DNA of 37,220 bases, from NCBI GenBank assembly GCA_015680685.1, contig MNCI01027290.1:14177-51396 (forward strand). The letters run 5' to 3'. Of this stretch, positions 1 through 9,883 are shown one piece after another. Made by a program: the position numbers and the translations under genes. Positions within the stretch are counted from its first letter, which is position 1. Every line of letters begins with the position of its first letter. Under the pieces are notes generated by a model. The model ran no database searches, had not been told where the DNA came from, and saw only the letters and a list, made by a program, of their open reading frames with translations. Source of the DNA: Gnetum montanum. Taxonomy: Eukaryota; Streptophyta; Gnetopsida; Gnetales; Gnetaceae.

Positions 1-147
1 TTTGGAAATGAGGGGAGTGCCACCTCTTATTTATAAAAATGGCGGCGGACCGCGATATTGCGTACGCGATATCGCAGGGAAAGACGCGATATTGCGTACG
101 CGATATCGCATACGCGATATTGCGGCGCATGCATGTCGCGTCTCATC
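1..147 (-). mobile_element. Ty3/gypsy LTR (TGATGA family), U3 part, cut by window edge
   Basis: Read on the minus strand, this starts with TGATGAGACG at 147, matching the TGATGA start of the LTR at 12818. It then carries five near-palindromic GATATC/AATATC sites (plus-strand positions 54, 68, 88, 102, 116) and a TATA box (TATAAATA, plus 28-35). The spacing between sites and to the TATA box is identical to that in the LTR at 12818. The LTR continues off the left edge, so R and U5 are not seen. The outer flank (148 on) has no purine tract, so whether this is a 5', 3' or solo LTR cannot be decided. Confidence 0.75.
28..35 (-). promoter_or_regulatory. TATA box of left-edge gypsy LTR
   Basis: TATAAATA on the minus strand lies 24 bp downstream of the last GATATC-type dyad, the same distance as in the two other well-preserved LTRs of this family. 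Confidence 0.6.
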
Positions 148-2572
148 AGTTACGATTATGATGTCTTTACATGCTTAGCTAATGTGATTATGTATACTAG
201 CCCTATGTGATGTGTTAGATAGGTGATATTGCTGGCAAGGGAGTTGGATTGGGGTACAAGGGCACCTATCCTGTATGTCTTTATGCTTTATGTGTAATCT
301 CAGTATTTAGGCATTTGCACTATAGCACTATGTTGTGAGATGTTTGGGTGTGGTTTTGGCATGTGAATGTGTAGAGTGTATGATAAGGATCTTGTAGGTT
401 CAAACAAATTTTGATTTAGCATCCCAGTGTGTTTGTTATGCATTATTGAAGTTCACAGTATTAGCTGTGGAGGAAAAAAATATATTAGCTTATGAAAATG
501 ACATGGTTAAAAAGTAAAATAAAATAAATTTAAAATAAAAAATTAACATTAGGTTACATGTGAAAAATCTGATTTGGTCTATGTCCTTTTGTTTTGGAGG
601 AAATAGAAACACACAGGAGCCTGTTTTCTTCTATTTTTCTTTTTGTTCTCTTCTTCTATCTCACTTTTTTCTGAATTTTGAGCTTTGTGGATAGATTTTG
701 CTTACTTTAAACCTGGATTTGTGATTGCTACAGTCATGTCTACATAGGTGCAAAACATGTTGGGAGTGAAATAGAATCCTACCAGATTTTTGAGGGTTTT
801 CTACTTGTTTCGGCCATTTTGCCTGATAATTTTAATTGGTGGGTTTTCTTTACATTTTTTCGGTATTTTTGTATTGGATTAGTATATATGATTATGCAAT
901 GTGGACATGTGGGATGGATAGCTCAAAGTTTGCGCTTGGACTTGTTATTTTTCCTATTGCTCGAACTTGTCCAATCTTGGTTATGACTTGTGTAGTAATA
1001 TATGCAATGTATGGTATGATGCAGACTTGTAGAATATGCTATGTGATGTTGATGAGATTGGTATGATTGGACTATGATATTTTCGAGGCCTAGTGGGGCA
1101 GGAGCATTTTTGGGAGTTCCAATCCTTCCTAGAAGTAATTAAATATTATGAAATATTATTTTATTAATAAAACTTTAAACATGCATAACTTTTCTTCCAT
1201 AAGTCCGATTTAGGTGAAATTAGTGTCATTGAGATTATTTTGGGAAGTACTTTTTAATTGTAGAAATATTTTTCTATTTGGCCATATATCATTTTGGAGG
1301 TTATGATAACTATCATTTTTGTGGAATTACATGCAATTCATGAAATATGGTTCTGGCACAAAATGTTATTTTGTCGAGTCGTGGTATTGTATTCATGGAA
1401 TGAATGTGACTCTTAGGTGTGGATATATGTGGTTATGTTATGTTTGGTTGGACGTGTTGTGCTTATGACATGTGTTGCTTTAAGCTAGCTGAAATGTGTA
1501 CATATCTTCATGACGACACTTGTGAAGGTTGTTGGCAGGTGGTGCTAGCATGAGGGTATGGACCAGTTGGTGATGAGCCACCCTGGAGGTAGTATGGATT
1601 GACCCCCACTATGATGCATCGGTGAGGCTCCTATCTCAAACCTCATCCTAAGAGTGGGAGAGAATATGTGTGCTTGTTCCTATGGCTAGTACATGACATA
1701 GGTGTGTTCATCTCTATTTCCATTCCTCCAAAAGGCTAATGGTTGCATGTCATAGCTTGATGAACCCTAGCACCAGTTAGATAAATAAAAGACTAATAAA
1801 CGACCTGTAGGCAATGGCTATTATGAGTACTCATGGAAACGTTTCACATGCTACATTGAGTGTGGATATGCTAGCCACCACATGGGCTATGTATGTGATA
1901 GTATCAATTTGTGAGTCATATCATGATAATAGTTGTTCTGATTGGATTATGATTGTGTGGATCATGGACTATTTAATAGTATATCATGGGTATGATGACA
2001 TGGACTTGACAGATGACATTGGACTATGGCTTTATTTGTGATTTTATAATAGTATGTTAGCATTATAGGCGATATGGTGTGTGTTGTTTTGAGCATGCGT
2101 AAGACTAATAGTTGTTGTAGGTTGCATTGTACCCCACTCCTCTCCCCTAGTGAAACACTTGTCGACCATCTAGCAAGGGAAGTATAAAGGCTTTCCACTC
2201 AGTTGTGTTCTAACTTCATTTAATTACAAGTGAAAGGTGCATGAACTTAGACAAGCATGGAGAGGGAGAGTAGAGGAGGGAAAAATCTTCAGTGCTTGGT
2301 TATGTATATTTTCATGTGCATTAGTATGGACTATGTATTGTTGTATGAAACTCTTTGTACTCTTAGTATTTCTTTTTGTATTTTTGCAAAGCAGTGCGTA
2401 GTTTGATTTATGTAGAGACATGCATTTTTATAAATTAAAATGATGTGTAGTTTGATCTTTCTTAATATCATGTATTCCACACATCATTGGTTTTTTTTTA
2501 GTTATCATGCTTTCATTGTAAGAGCACTTGATCCTAGGCATCATCCTACCCTAGCTAGGGTGGGTTGTTACA
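148..2572 (+). mobile_element. Probable chromovirus-type 5' LTR (about 2.4 kb), left end uncertain
   Basis: No protein of credible length or family is encoded here; the short open stretches look random. The right boundary is suggested by the ending GGGTGGGTTGTTACA at 2572, typical of plant chromovirus LTR ends, followed 265 bp later by a chromovirus-like gag start. A pyrimidine-rich stretch around 620-670 resembles an LTR leader. I could not find a TG start matching the end, nor a canonical PBS after 2572. A long LTR (about 2.4 kb) is known for the lily del chromovirus, so the length is plausible but not proof. Alternative: unrelated intergenic DNA with a chance LTR-like end. Confidence 0.4.
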
Positions 2573-2837
2573 CTCATGCTCTACAATCTCATTGAGTGTG
2601 TATGTAAGTTGTGATTCTATGAATTGGATTCTACTATATTTATAATCTTATTCTAGCATTAATAGAAGATAGTTATTTTTCTTGTTTTTTAGCAATTAAA
2701 GTGTCTTTTATAATATCAAGATTTGATATGATTTAAGGGTTAAAGTAAATTGGAGTGGCCTTACTCCATGAATTGGTGTTAGAAAGTAGGTTTTTTATTA
2801 TTAGGAAATTAGTTATGGATTTTTGTGTATGTTTTAG

Positions 2838-3378
2838 ATGGCCCCTAAGAAAAAAATGTTCAAATCTTGAATAGAGATATAGAGTGCATGAAATCTAGCT
2901 TTTATCTAAGGATTCAATGATTGGATAAGATCAATGCCAAGGTAGATAAAAATGCAAGTTCCATCAATACATAAACTCGTGATGATGATAAGCATTCTCA
3001 CTCAAATAATGATGAAGAAGTTTCTCAACCTAGTTAAGTGGAACCAAATGAGGAAAAAGAACATTTCAACTATAGGAGTGTAAGAAATCATTAGCCTAGG
3101 ATTCTAGGGGTAGGAAATCCAAATTTTCATGTCAAAACTCCATCCCAAACATCTACTACTTCCATATGAAGCAAGACTTTCTAGAGAATTTAGAAATGCT
3201 ACAAGACTTCCATATGTGGAATTGAATACTTTCAACATTTTAGATGATACCAATGCTTTTATAAGTTGGCTAAAGGCACTTGATAAGAATTTTGAGTTAA
3301 AGGAGATATCAAATTAATTAAGGGTACTACTTGCTAAATCTAGACTTGAAGGTATGACTTCGACTTGGTTCAAAAAAT
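2838..3378 (+). pseudogene. gag: Chromovirus-like gag, N-terminal part, truncated
   Basis: The reading begins with ATG at 2838 (MAPKKK, a common style of chromovirus Gag start) and is soon interrupted by stops and frame changes. The best-preserved part (3129-3317 and on to 3375) matches the chromovirus Gag capsid pattern: a FNILDDTNAFISWLKALDK stretch, then FELKEIS, then an RVLLAKSRLEGMTSTWF motif corresponding to the usual 'K-L-x-G-x-A-x-x-W-W' segment. It stops at 3378 where the copia LTR begins. No zinc knuckle, protease or pol of this element follows anywhere in the window, so the rest has been lost or lies elsewhere. Family assignment is from motif recognition only. Confidence 0.6.
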
Positions 3379-3621
3379 TGTTGTTCATCTTTTTGAATGT
3401 CAAAACCTTGGAAAATGGAGAATTTGTAAGTGTGCTTGTGAGATCTTGCAAGACTAAGAAAGGAGTATAATGAGACCAAGACAAGAGAAAGATTTAATAA
3501 ATTGGAGTGATAAAGTTCAACATGGAATGCAAGGATTTGGAAGAAATCACAAGGATGCAAGATGTCTAGAATTCCAAAGAAGATGTCCTCAAGTCTACCA
3601 AAATATCTCATTTTGTAGCAA

Positions 3622-3850
3622 GACGTCTCTACTGAGAAGTTCTAATCTCAAGCAAGACATCCCAAGAAAATAACAAATTTCTGAAGTGAAATCAAGACAT
3701 CTCAAGCAAGACATCTCAATTGAGATGTCCCAATTCCAGCCTAGATGTCTCACTTAAGGCATCTCAGGTTAGATAAGATGTCTTACTTGCAAGATAAGAA
3801 AATCTAGTGAGATGTCTCAAGCTCATGTAAGATGCCTCAACTAGGCATTT
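3622..3850 (+). repeat. Copia U3 dyad array (5' LTR)
   Basis: This is an array of GACATC/GATGTC/GACGTC-type hexamers. Clear sites start at 3622, 3656, 3696, 3710, 3724, 3744, 3758 (GGCATC), 3777, 3811 and 3831 (GATGCC), with a weak one at 3636. Steps between neighbours are mostly 14 or 20 bp. The run 3696-3710-3724-3744-3758 has steps 14, 14, 20, 14. The array ends about 65 bp before the TATA box. Confidence 0.85.
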
Positions 3851-3895
3851 CTAGCCATTGTGCAAACTCCAATGAACATATGATGTTGACAAGGC

Positions 3896-3903
3896 TATAA
3901 ACA
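3896..3903 (+). promoter_or_regulatory. Copia 5' LTR TATA box
   Basis: TATAAACA follows the U3 array. The matching position in the 3' LTR is TATAAAAG at 9384. In both LTRs the TATA box lies 65 bp after the last clear hexamer start (3831 and 9319). Confidence 0.6.
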
Positions 3904-4392
3904 AGATTATACCTGTTTGGAAAAAGAAAGCATTGTTCATATAATTAAGCCATCATTGTATACATCTTTTTATATATTTTTGTACCTCAATTCTCTATTA
4001 TTTTTTGATTTATTTATTGATTTTTGTAGATCCAAAAGCAAGGAATTTGAAGGTTAGTTCATTTTCTTCCTTAATCTTTCTTTTCTCTCTTTTTAAGCCT
4101 TGAGGGATTGGATGTGCTTCTTGAGGAAAGGAATTCTTAAGCTTGTTTGGACCTACAGGGGTTGGGTGTATTTTTGAGAGAAAAAACTCTTAGTGAAGCT
4201 CAATCATTTGGAAATATTTTGATGTCCTTAAAATCACATTGTTTAAAAAACAAAAATCTAGAGGTGTGTAAGGATTCTACCCTTCAAGTATGGATGTACG
4301 CAAGTTGGGAAATCATGTACATTTGTTGTGCAAAAATGGGATCTAATTTGGTAGACCTTATTCAACCCCCCTTCTAAGTTCTTAATCTTAAG

Positions 4393-4404
4393 TGGTATCA
4401 AAGC
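4393..4404 (+). other. Primer binding site (initiator Met tRNA type)
   Basis: TGGTATCAAAGC lies two bases after the 5' LTR. It differs by one base from the common plant copia PBS TGGTATCAGAGC, complementary to the 3' end of initiator methionine tRNA, which primes minus-strand DNA synthesis. Confidence 0.85.
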
Positions 4405-4445
4405 ATGGTACTCCCAAATTAAGTATAACAACTCAAGAGTGAAAT

Positions 4446-5394
4446 ATGGAGAAAATATATTACAACAAGCCACTAATGTTCGATGGAATTGACTTTACAT
4501 CTTGGAAAGTGTGGATGCAAGGATTCTTTGAATCCATGGAATTTAAAGTATGACAATCCATTACAGAAGGATACACTCATCCCATTGACAACACTACAAG
4601 CACTACACTTCCTAGAGATAAGTGTGTCTAATGATGACAAAAATAAGTTTATGTATGATTCAAAGGCTAGGAATTGTCTCTATTGTGCTCTTAGAAAACA
4701 TGAAGTTAATAGAATAGTTAGATGTAAAAATGCCAAAGAAATTTGGGAAGTTTTAGAAGCCACATATGAAAAAACCTTAGTGGTAAAACAACATAGGTTC
4801 CTAGTATTGCAATCAAAATATGATAAGTTAAAAATGAAAGAAAGTGAAAGGATTAAAGATTAGTTCTTGAGGACCAATGATATTATAGTAGCCATTAGAG
4901 GTACAGGGAAAGAGTTACTAGAGAGTAAAGTCATCATTAAAATGATTTTAGCTCTACTCCCTAAATTTAAACCCAAAAGCACTGTTGTGGAAGAAATTAG
5001 GGATTTCTCTATTCTCAAATTTGAAGAGTTACAAAGTACACTTGTAGCATATGAAATGAATCTCATCAGTGAAGGTGCTATCAAGGAGAAATCCATTGCT
5101 CTTAAGAGTTCTTCAAAAGAAAAGAAGATATCTAATTATGATGCAAATAATGATGATGAACTTACTCTCCTAACAAGAAGAGTAAAAAGGCTTTTGGTAA
5201 GAAAAGGAAAAAACTTCAATCAATTGAACATCAAAGTTAAGCAATCCAAAGTTTCTAATCTTGATATATCTTCTATAGAATGTTGGGTATGTGGTGAAAG
5301 AGGCCATATGGCCTCTAAATACCCTAGTGCTTGTAGGCTTCAAAAGAAAGAATCTATAGAAGAAAGAAGAACAAGGAACCTCTATACAAGCTAG
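4446..5394 (+). pseudogene. gag: Copia Gag (UBN2-type) with zinc knuckle, broken
   Basis: The ATG at 4446 opens MEKIYYNKPLMFDGIDFTSW, the usual 'P-x-x-F-D-G-x-N-F-x-x-W' start of UBN2-type copia Gag. The frame then shifts; the next block (about 4660-4860) reads LYCALRKHEVNRI and AKEIWEVLEATYE, followed by a TAG at 4861 and a block to 5394 that includes LPKFKPK and FEELQSTLVAYEM. A zinc knuckle is visible near 5281 (CWVCGERGHMASKY), where the last Cys of CX2CX4HX4C is Tyr, so zinc binding is probably impaired. Gag would form the cytoplasmic virus-like particle. Confidence 0.85.
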
Positions 5395-5399
5395 GATGA

Positions 5400-5815
5400 T
5401 GAACCTAAAGATAGCTTTATAGATACATATCTTCTATGCATAGCCTTGGAAAATCATGAATCCATAAATGACTCAATTTGTGATAATGAAGCTAAAGGAT
5501 GAAAATACTTTGGAAGAAAGGTATGAGTTACTTTGTAATGAGATAATCTCCTTCTAAAATTTATGCATCAAAATGAAAAGAACTTTACATAGTAAGGAAG
5601 TAGAAATAGCTAAACTTCATACTGAATACTCTAATATTAAGAAGGTAAACTTAGACTTAATAGTTGAGGTTCAAAAGCTAATAGTAGTTCTTAAGCATAC
5701 TAATAAGGAATTATCAGATGTACAACTTTGTAATGATAACTCACAAAAAATAAGGAAATGGATCAAGAACCAAGGCTTCCTTACATTAAAGCACCACTTG
5801 GTTTTATGGACATGA
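5400..5815 (+). pseudogene. Copia Gag C-terminal coiled-coil region
   Basis: After the zinc knuckle, plant copia elements of this type have a long charged, heptad-rich stretch. Here 5573-5815 is open for 80 codons and reads as a Leu/Ile/Val heptad pattern with Lys and Glu (KEVEIAKLHTEYSNIKKVNL, then DLIVEVQKLIVVLKHTNKEL). No catalytic motif is present. It is joined to the Gag and protease parts only through frameshifts and stops. Confidence 0.6.
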
Positions 5816-5960
5816 GAAAATATCTTCCCAAGTTTGATTATTTAGCTAATTAAAGAAAATTCTTTGTTTCTATTATGGTAAAACTAAGCATATTTAGTCT
5901 TTTTGTTATTTATGGGTAAATCACTATAATTGGTCATTTCCAAAATAGCGTAGAAAAGGT

Positions 5961-6330
5961 GTGTTTCAAGGAAAGAAAGTTTGGAGACCAAAGGAAAAGA
6001 GTTCCAAAAAAGAAATGCTTGCTCAAGTTACTCTCTCTACTATAAAAAGGAACACTTGGTACATCGATAGTGGATGTTCAAGACATATGATAAGTGACAA
6101 GTCTCAATTTATACAATTTTCAAAACAAAATTGTGAAATAGTCACCTTTGGAGATGATGTAGAAGCTCAAATTAAAGGTATTTGCACCATTTGAGGTGAG
6201 TATCAACCTTCTATTAAACAAGTGATTTAAGTTGAAGGTCTTAAATACAATCTTCTTAGTGCAAGTCAACTTTTTGATTCAAATTTTGATGTTACCTTTT
6301 CCCAGGATATATATGTAGAGTAAGAGACCC
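5961..6330 (+). pseudogene. Copia aspartic protease and start of pre-integrase domain
   Basis: The protease active site is clear at 6055-6090: TWYIDSGCSRHM, matching the plant copia signature 'W-x-x-D-S-G-A/C-S/T-x-H-M', with catalytic Asp kept. It is followed by the flap-like FGDDVEAQIKGIC and, after a TGA at 6193, by VEGLKYNLLSASQLFDSNFD, which is the beginning of the GAG-pre-integrase domain. The enzyme would have cut the Gag-Pol polyprotein. A stop separates it from the integrase. Confidence 0.85.
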
Positions 6331-7466
6331 TTATTTTGGAAAATTTATTATAGAAGAAAATAGAAAAGAAAATGTTTTTATACTATTATTTTTGGAGATA
6401 CTTCTAACCTTGGATCCAAGTGCTTGATTAGCAATACAAGTGATGCTCATATTTGGCATAGGAAATTTGGCAACATCAACAAAGACATTCTTCAAACCCT
6501 TGTCTCTAAAGATATAATTTGGGAGTTTTCCAAAATCAAGGATTTTCCTTAAATACTTATGACGCCTATCAAAAAGGAAAATAAACAAGGATAAGGTTTT
6601 GTAAGAAGAATTGCATATCCACCTCACATCCTTTAGAATTACTTCATATGGACTTAGTTGCTCCCTCTCAAACTCTTAGTTTAAGAAAGAAAATGTATTA
6701 TTTAACCACTATTGTTGATTTTTCTTGCTTTACATTTATTGCTTTTTTATATCAAAAATATAAAGCTTTCAAGAATTTTATGAGAATTTGTAATCAAATA
6801 CAAAATGAAAAGGGATATACTATTAAAACCATCAAAAGTGACAATGGAAGAGAATTCACAAATGCCAAATTTGAAGAATACTATCAGTTAAATGGTATTC
6901 TACATCAATTTTTTACTCACAAGACTCCTCGACAAAATGGAGTTGCAAAATAGTTAAACATGATTCTAAATGAAATGAAAAGAACTATTTCAAACAATAG
7001 AAACACTTCATATTATTTTTGAGTTGAAGTAATGAATACAACATGTTATGTTTCCAATAGAGTTCTAGCCAGGAGATTCACCACCAAAAGTTCATATGAA
7101 CTGTGGCCTAGTAGAAAGCCTTTAATTAGTTATTTCCTTTTTTTTGGTGCAAAATGTTACATTGTGAATGATAAAGATGCTTTGAGAAAGTTTGATCCCA
7201 TAAATGATGAGGGGACTCTTCTAGAATACTCTATAGTTAGTAGAGCATGCAAAGTATTCAATAAAAGAACTAACACTATCAAGAAAACTATAAATGTAAA
7301 ATTAGATGATAATGATGGTTCTAGTTTGCACTTTGATGATGAAGAAGTTCCTATTCAAAAGATATCCAACACTTCCCATGTAGAAATTGAAAATGATTTC
7401 AAAGAGGAAAGTGAACATGAAGATACTTCCCCAACTCAACTAAAAATGCCTAGAATCAAAAGATGA
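6331..7466 (+). pseudogene. Copia integrase, broken, catalytic Glu lost
   Basis: The region to about 6640 holds the decayed pre-integrase/zinc part with frame changes. The catalytic core begins LLHMDLVAPSQTLSLRKKMY (6641 on), with the first Asp in MDLVAP and the second in IKTIKSDNGREF (about 6830). The third acidic residue should lie in 'QNGVVER'; here the sequence is QNGVAK followed by TAG (6951-6953), so Glu is replaced by Lys. The C-terminal part (7032-7466) continues with YVSNRVLARRFTTKSSYELW, the usual 'x-x-N-R-x-x-x-x-x-x-x-T-P-Y-E-x-W' block, and an acidic tail. It would insert the cDNA into chromosomes. Confidence 0.88.
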
Positions 7467-7599
7467 CATTACCTTAATTATGTTATTGAATAATTAGACA
7501 ATAGAATAAAAACTAGAAGTTAAACAAAAGAGATTTTACCCTATGCTACCTATCTTTCATAAATTAAGCCCAAAAACTTTAGAGAGACAAAAAAGAAGG

Positions 7600-8521
7600 A
7601 AGGATGAATTTTAGTCATGCAAGAAGAGTTAAGTCAATTTCTCAAAAACAATGAGTGGGAATTAACTCCTAAACCCAAAAATAAGCAAATTATTGGAACA
7701 AAATGAATGTTTAGAAACAAGACAAATGAAAATGGAAACACTGTCGAAAACAAGATTAGATTGATTGCTAAAGGATACAATTAGTAAGAGGGTATTAATT
7801 TTGATGAAACATTTGCTCCTATGGCTAGGCTTGAGTTAATCAAACTTATTTTAGCTTATGCATAGGTCAAGGGAATTAAATTGTATCAAATGGATTTCAA
7901 AATTTTTGAAACACCTTGGTATGATAGACTTTCACAACTTCTTTTAGCTTATGCCCCTAGACCTTGGTATGATAGACTTGCACAACATTTCATGTCTAAT
8001 GGTTTTGAAAGACGTAGGGCTAATGTAAATTTATTTCTAAAATGAAATGGTAAGGATTTACTTATTGTCCAAATTTGTGTTGATGATATTATTTATGAAG
8101 CTACTAATGAAATTTTATGCAAGAAGTTTTTAGCTCTTATGCAAAGAAAGTTTGAAATGAGTATGATGGAAGAACTCAACAACTTCCTTTGATTTCAAAT
8201 TAGTTAAACTAAAGGTGGGATATTTATTTGTTAAAAAAATACATCAAAAATATATTATAGAGATTCAATTTGGCTAATGTAAAAGCTAAGAATACACCAA
8301 TGACTACACACTTCAAGTTAAGAAAAGATGAACAAGGAAAATCTATTGATCTCAAGCTCTATAGAGGTATGATAGATAGTTTACTATATTTAATTTCTAG
8401 TAGACCTGATATTGTTCTAAGTGTTGGAATTTATGTGAAGTATCAAGCTAACCCCAAGAAATCTCATTTAAAAGTTTTCAAGAAAATTTTTCATTATCTA
8501 AAAGGTACTACTAACTGGTGA
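7600..8521 (+). pseudogene. Copia reverse transcriptase with internal deletion and duplication
   Basis: RT begins with EELSQFLKNNEWELTPKPK (from 7624) and IIGTK, then VENKIRLIAKGYN and INFDETFAPMARLELIKLIL, all standard copia RT blocks with several stops. After LYQMDFKIF (about 7900) the expected middle block ending 'KKALYGLKQ' is missing. Instead the text meets APRPWYDRL twice-repeated fragments (7913-7985). The catalytic ICVDDIIY (about 8075) keeps both Asp residues. The C-terminal part includes KNTPMTTHFKLRKDEQGK and IDLKLYRGMIDSLLYL (8270-8521). Not able to make an active enzyme. Confidence 0.88.
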
Positions 8522-8815
8522 ATTTGGTATCTAAAGGACTCAACACTTGATCTTGTTGGATATAATGATGTAGATTGGGAAAGTTGTATAGATGATCATT
8601 GAAGCACAAGTAGAAACTATTTCTTTCTAGGAAATACTTTTGTCTCTTGGGCAACTAAGAAGAAAACTTTTATAGCACTATCTATAGCAAAAGCAAAGTA
8701 TATTTCAGTTAGAAGTTATCATGCATAAATGTTATGGATGAAAGAAACACTCAAGGATCTAGGAATCAAATCAAACCACACACTATTTTTTGTGACAACA
8801 ACAGTGCTATTAACA
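8522..8815 (+). pseudogene. Copia RNase H, broken
   Basis: The order of motifs matches copia RNase H: STLDLVGYNDVDWE (first catalytic Asp region, where 'YSDADWAG' is usual), STSRNYFFLGNTFVSWATKK, then FIALSIAKAKYI, where the family has 'V-A-L-S-T-A-E-A-E-Y'; both Glu of that motif are Lys here. It then reads MLWMKETLKDLGI. Stops and frameshifts interrupt it. The protein ends just before the polypurine tract. Confidence 0.85.
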
Positions 8816-8866
8816 TGACCAAAAGTCCTACTCAACATTCTTGTACAAGCATTTCAAAATTTAGCA

Positions 8867-8883
8867 NGAAAAAAGGGAAAGAT
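8867..8883 (+). other. Copia polypurine tract, with one undetermined base
   Basis: The purine run GAAAAAAGGGAAAGATT lies directly before the TG start of the 3' LTR at 8884, the normal place for plus-strand priming. Position 8867, at the edge of the tract, is the only N in the window. Confidence 0.7.
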
Positions 8884-9881
8884 TGTTGATATTTTGGTAT
8901 GTACAAACTTTGGAAAATGGAAAATTTGTAAGTGTTCTTATAAGATCTTGTAGGACTAAGAAAGGAGTATAATGAGACTGAGACAAGAGCATGATTTCAT
9001 AAATTGGACTAATAAAGTCCACTAAGGAATGCAAGGATTTGGAAGAAATCACAAGGATTCAAGACATCAAGAATTCCAAAGAAGATATCCTTGATTATAC
9101 AAAGACATCTCATTCTATAGCAAGATGTCTCTATTGAGAAGCTCTTATCTCAAACAAGACATCCTAAGAAAATAGTAGATGTCTCAAGTGGAGTCAAGAC
9201 ATCTCAATTAAGACATCCCAATTCTAGTCTAGACATCTCACACAAGATGTCTCAAGTCAAATGAGAAATCTTAGTTGCAAGATGGGAAAACCCAATAAGG
9301 CATCTCAAGCTCATGTAAGATGTCTCAACTAGCTTTTTCTGGCCATTGTATGAACTTTAATGGATATATGCTAGTGAAAAGGGTATAAAAGAATATGATA
9401 CCTTTTTGATAATAACAAGAACTATTCATCTAATCAAGCCATCATTGTATACATCTATTCAAATATTTTTTTTATCTCAATTCTCTATCATTTTTTAAGT
9501 TGTTTATTGATTTTTTTTAGAGCCAAAAGCAAGGAATTTCAAGCTTAGTTCATTTTCTTCCTTGATCTTTCTTTTCTTTCTTTGTAAGCCCTAAGGGATT
9601 GAATATGCTTCTTGAGGGAAGGCATCCTTGAACTTGTTGGGACCTTGAGGGGTTGGGTGTGTTTCTGAGAGAAAACATCCATAGAAGAGCTCAATACTTT
9701 ATAAAGGTTATGGTGTCCTTGAAGCCACATTTTTTGAGAAACAACATCTAAAGGTGTCTAAGGATTCTATCCTCTGAGTGTGAACATATCAAAGTTCGGG
9801 AACCATGTACATTTGTTATGCAAAAATTAGGTTTAATTTGGTGAAACTTATTCAACCCTCCTTCTAAGTTCTTAATCTTCA
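8884..9881 (+). repeat. Copia 3' LTR
   Basis: It runs from TGTTGATATTTTGG to CTTAATCTTCA and aligns with the 5' LTR over its whole length, including GGAGTATAATGAGAC, the U3 array, the TATA box TATAAAAG at 9384 and the end CTTCTAAGTTCTTAATCTT. The terminal CA is intact here. Confidence 0.85.
9063..9324 (+). repeat. Copia U3 dyad array (3' LTR)
   Basis: Hexamers of the GACATC/GATGTC/GATATC type start at 9063, 9084, 9104, 9124, 9158, 9178, 9198, 9212, 9232, 9246, 9299 (GGCATC) and 9319, with weak sites at 9138, 9265 and 9281. Steps are almost all 14 or 20 bp: 21, 20, 20, 14, 20, 20, 20, 14, 20, 14, then three less regular steps, then 20. The array is longer and better kept than in the 5' LTR. 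Confidence 0.85.
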
Positions 9882-9883
9882 AG

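Larger units (their letters stand above)
3379..4390 (+). repeat. Copia 5' LTR
   Basis: It starts TGTTGTTCATC at 3379 and aligns with the 3' LTR start TGTTGATATTTTGG at 8884. The shared segments continue through the dyad-rich U3, the TATA box and the end CTTCTAAGTTCTTAATCTT. Its last bases have lost the terminal CA kept by the 3' LTR. Compared with the 3' LTR it carries one more 14-bp U3 repeat unit near 3696-3715. Confidence 0.85.
3379..9881 (+). mobile_element. Ty1/copia retrotransposon, nearly full length, inactive
   Basis: Two homologous LTRs (3379-4390 and 8884-9881) bracket a PBS, then gag, protease, integrase, RT and RNase H in the copia order (INT before RT). Many stops, a deletion in RT and loss of the integrase catalytic Glu make it inactive. 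The UBN2-type Gag and RT wording suggest the SIRE/Tork side of plant copia elements. Left flank is chromovirus gag, right flank is LINE. The five bases on either side (AAAAT and AGTGT) do not match, so no target duplication is seen. The LTRs have diverged substantially, including indels, indicating an old insertion or recombination between copies. Confidence 0.9.

Noticed and set aside
1-147. CRISPR-like or satellite array from regularly spaced GATATC units
   Set aside because: Repeat cores are 6 bp, spacers are not unique 30-mers, no cas genes are present, and the same arrangement sits upstream of TATA boxes in LTRs.
836-2041. Small open frames (76 and 75 codons) that look like membrane proteins
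   Set aside because: Hydrophobic and Tyr/Met-rich composition comes from TA/TG-rich LTR DNA. No family motif, no conserved partner and no gene context.
142-2577. CTCAT at 142-146 and 2573-2577 as a target duplication around a solo LTR
   Set aside because: CTCAT at 142 is part of the TGATGAG start of the left-edge gypsy LTR, and a chromovirus gag follows 2572, so 148-2572 is better read as a 5' LTR. A 5-base match is easily chance.
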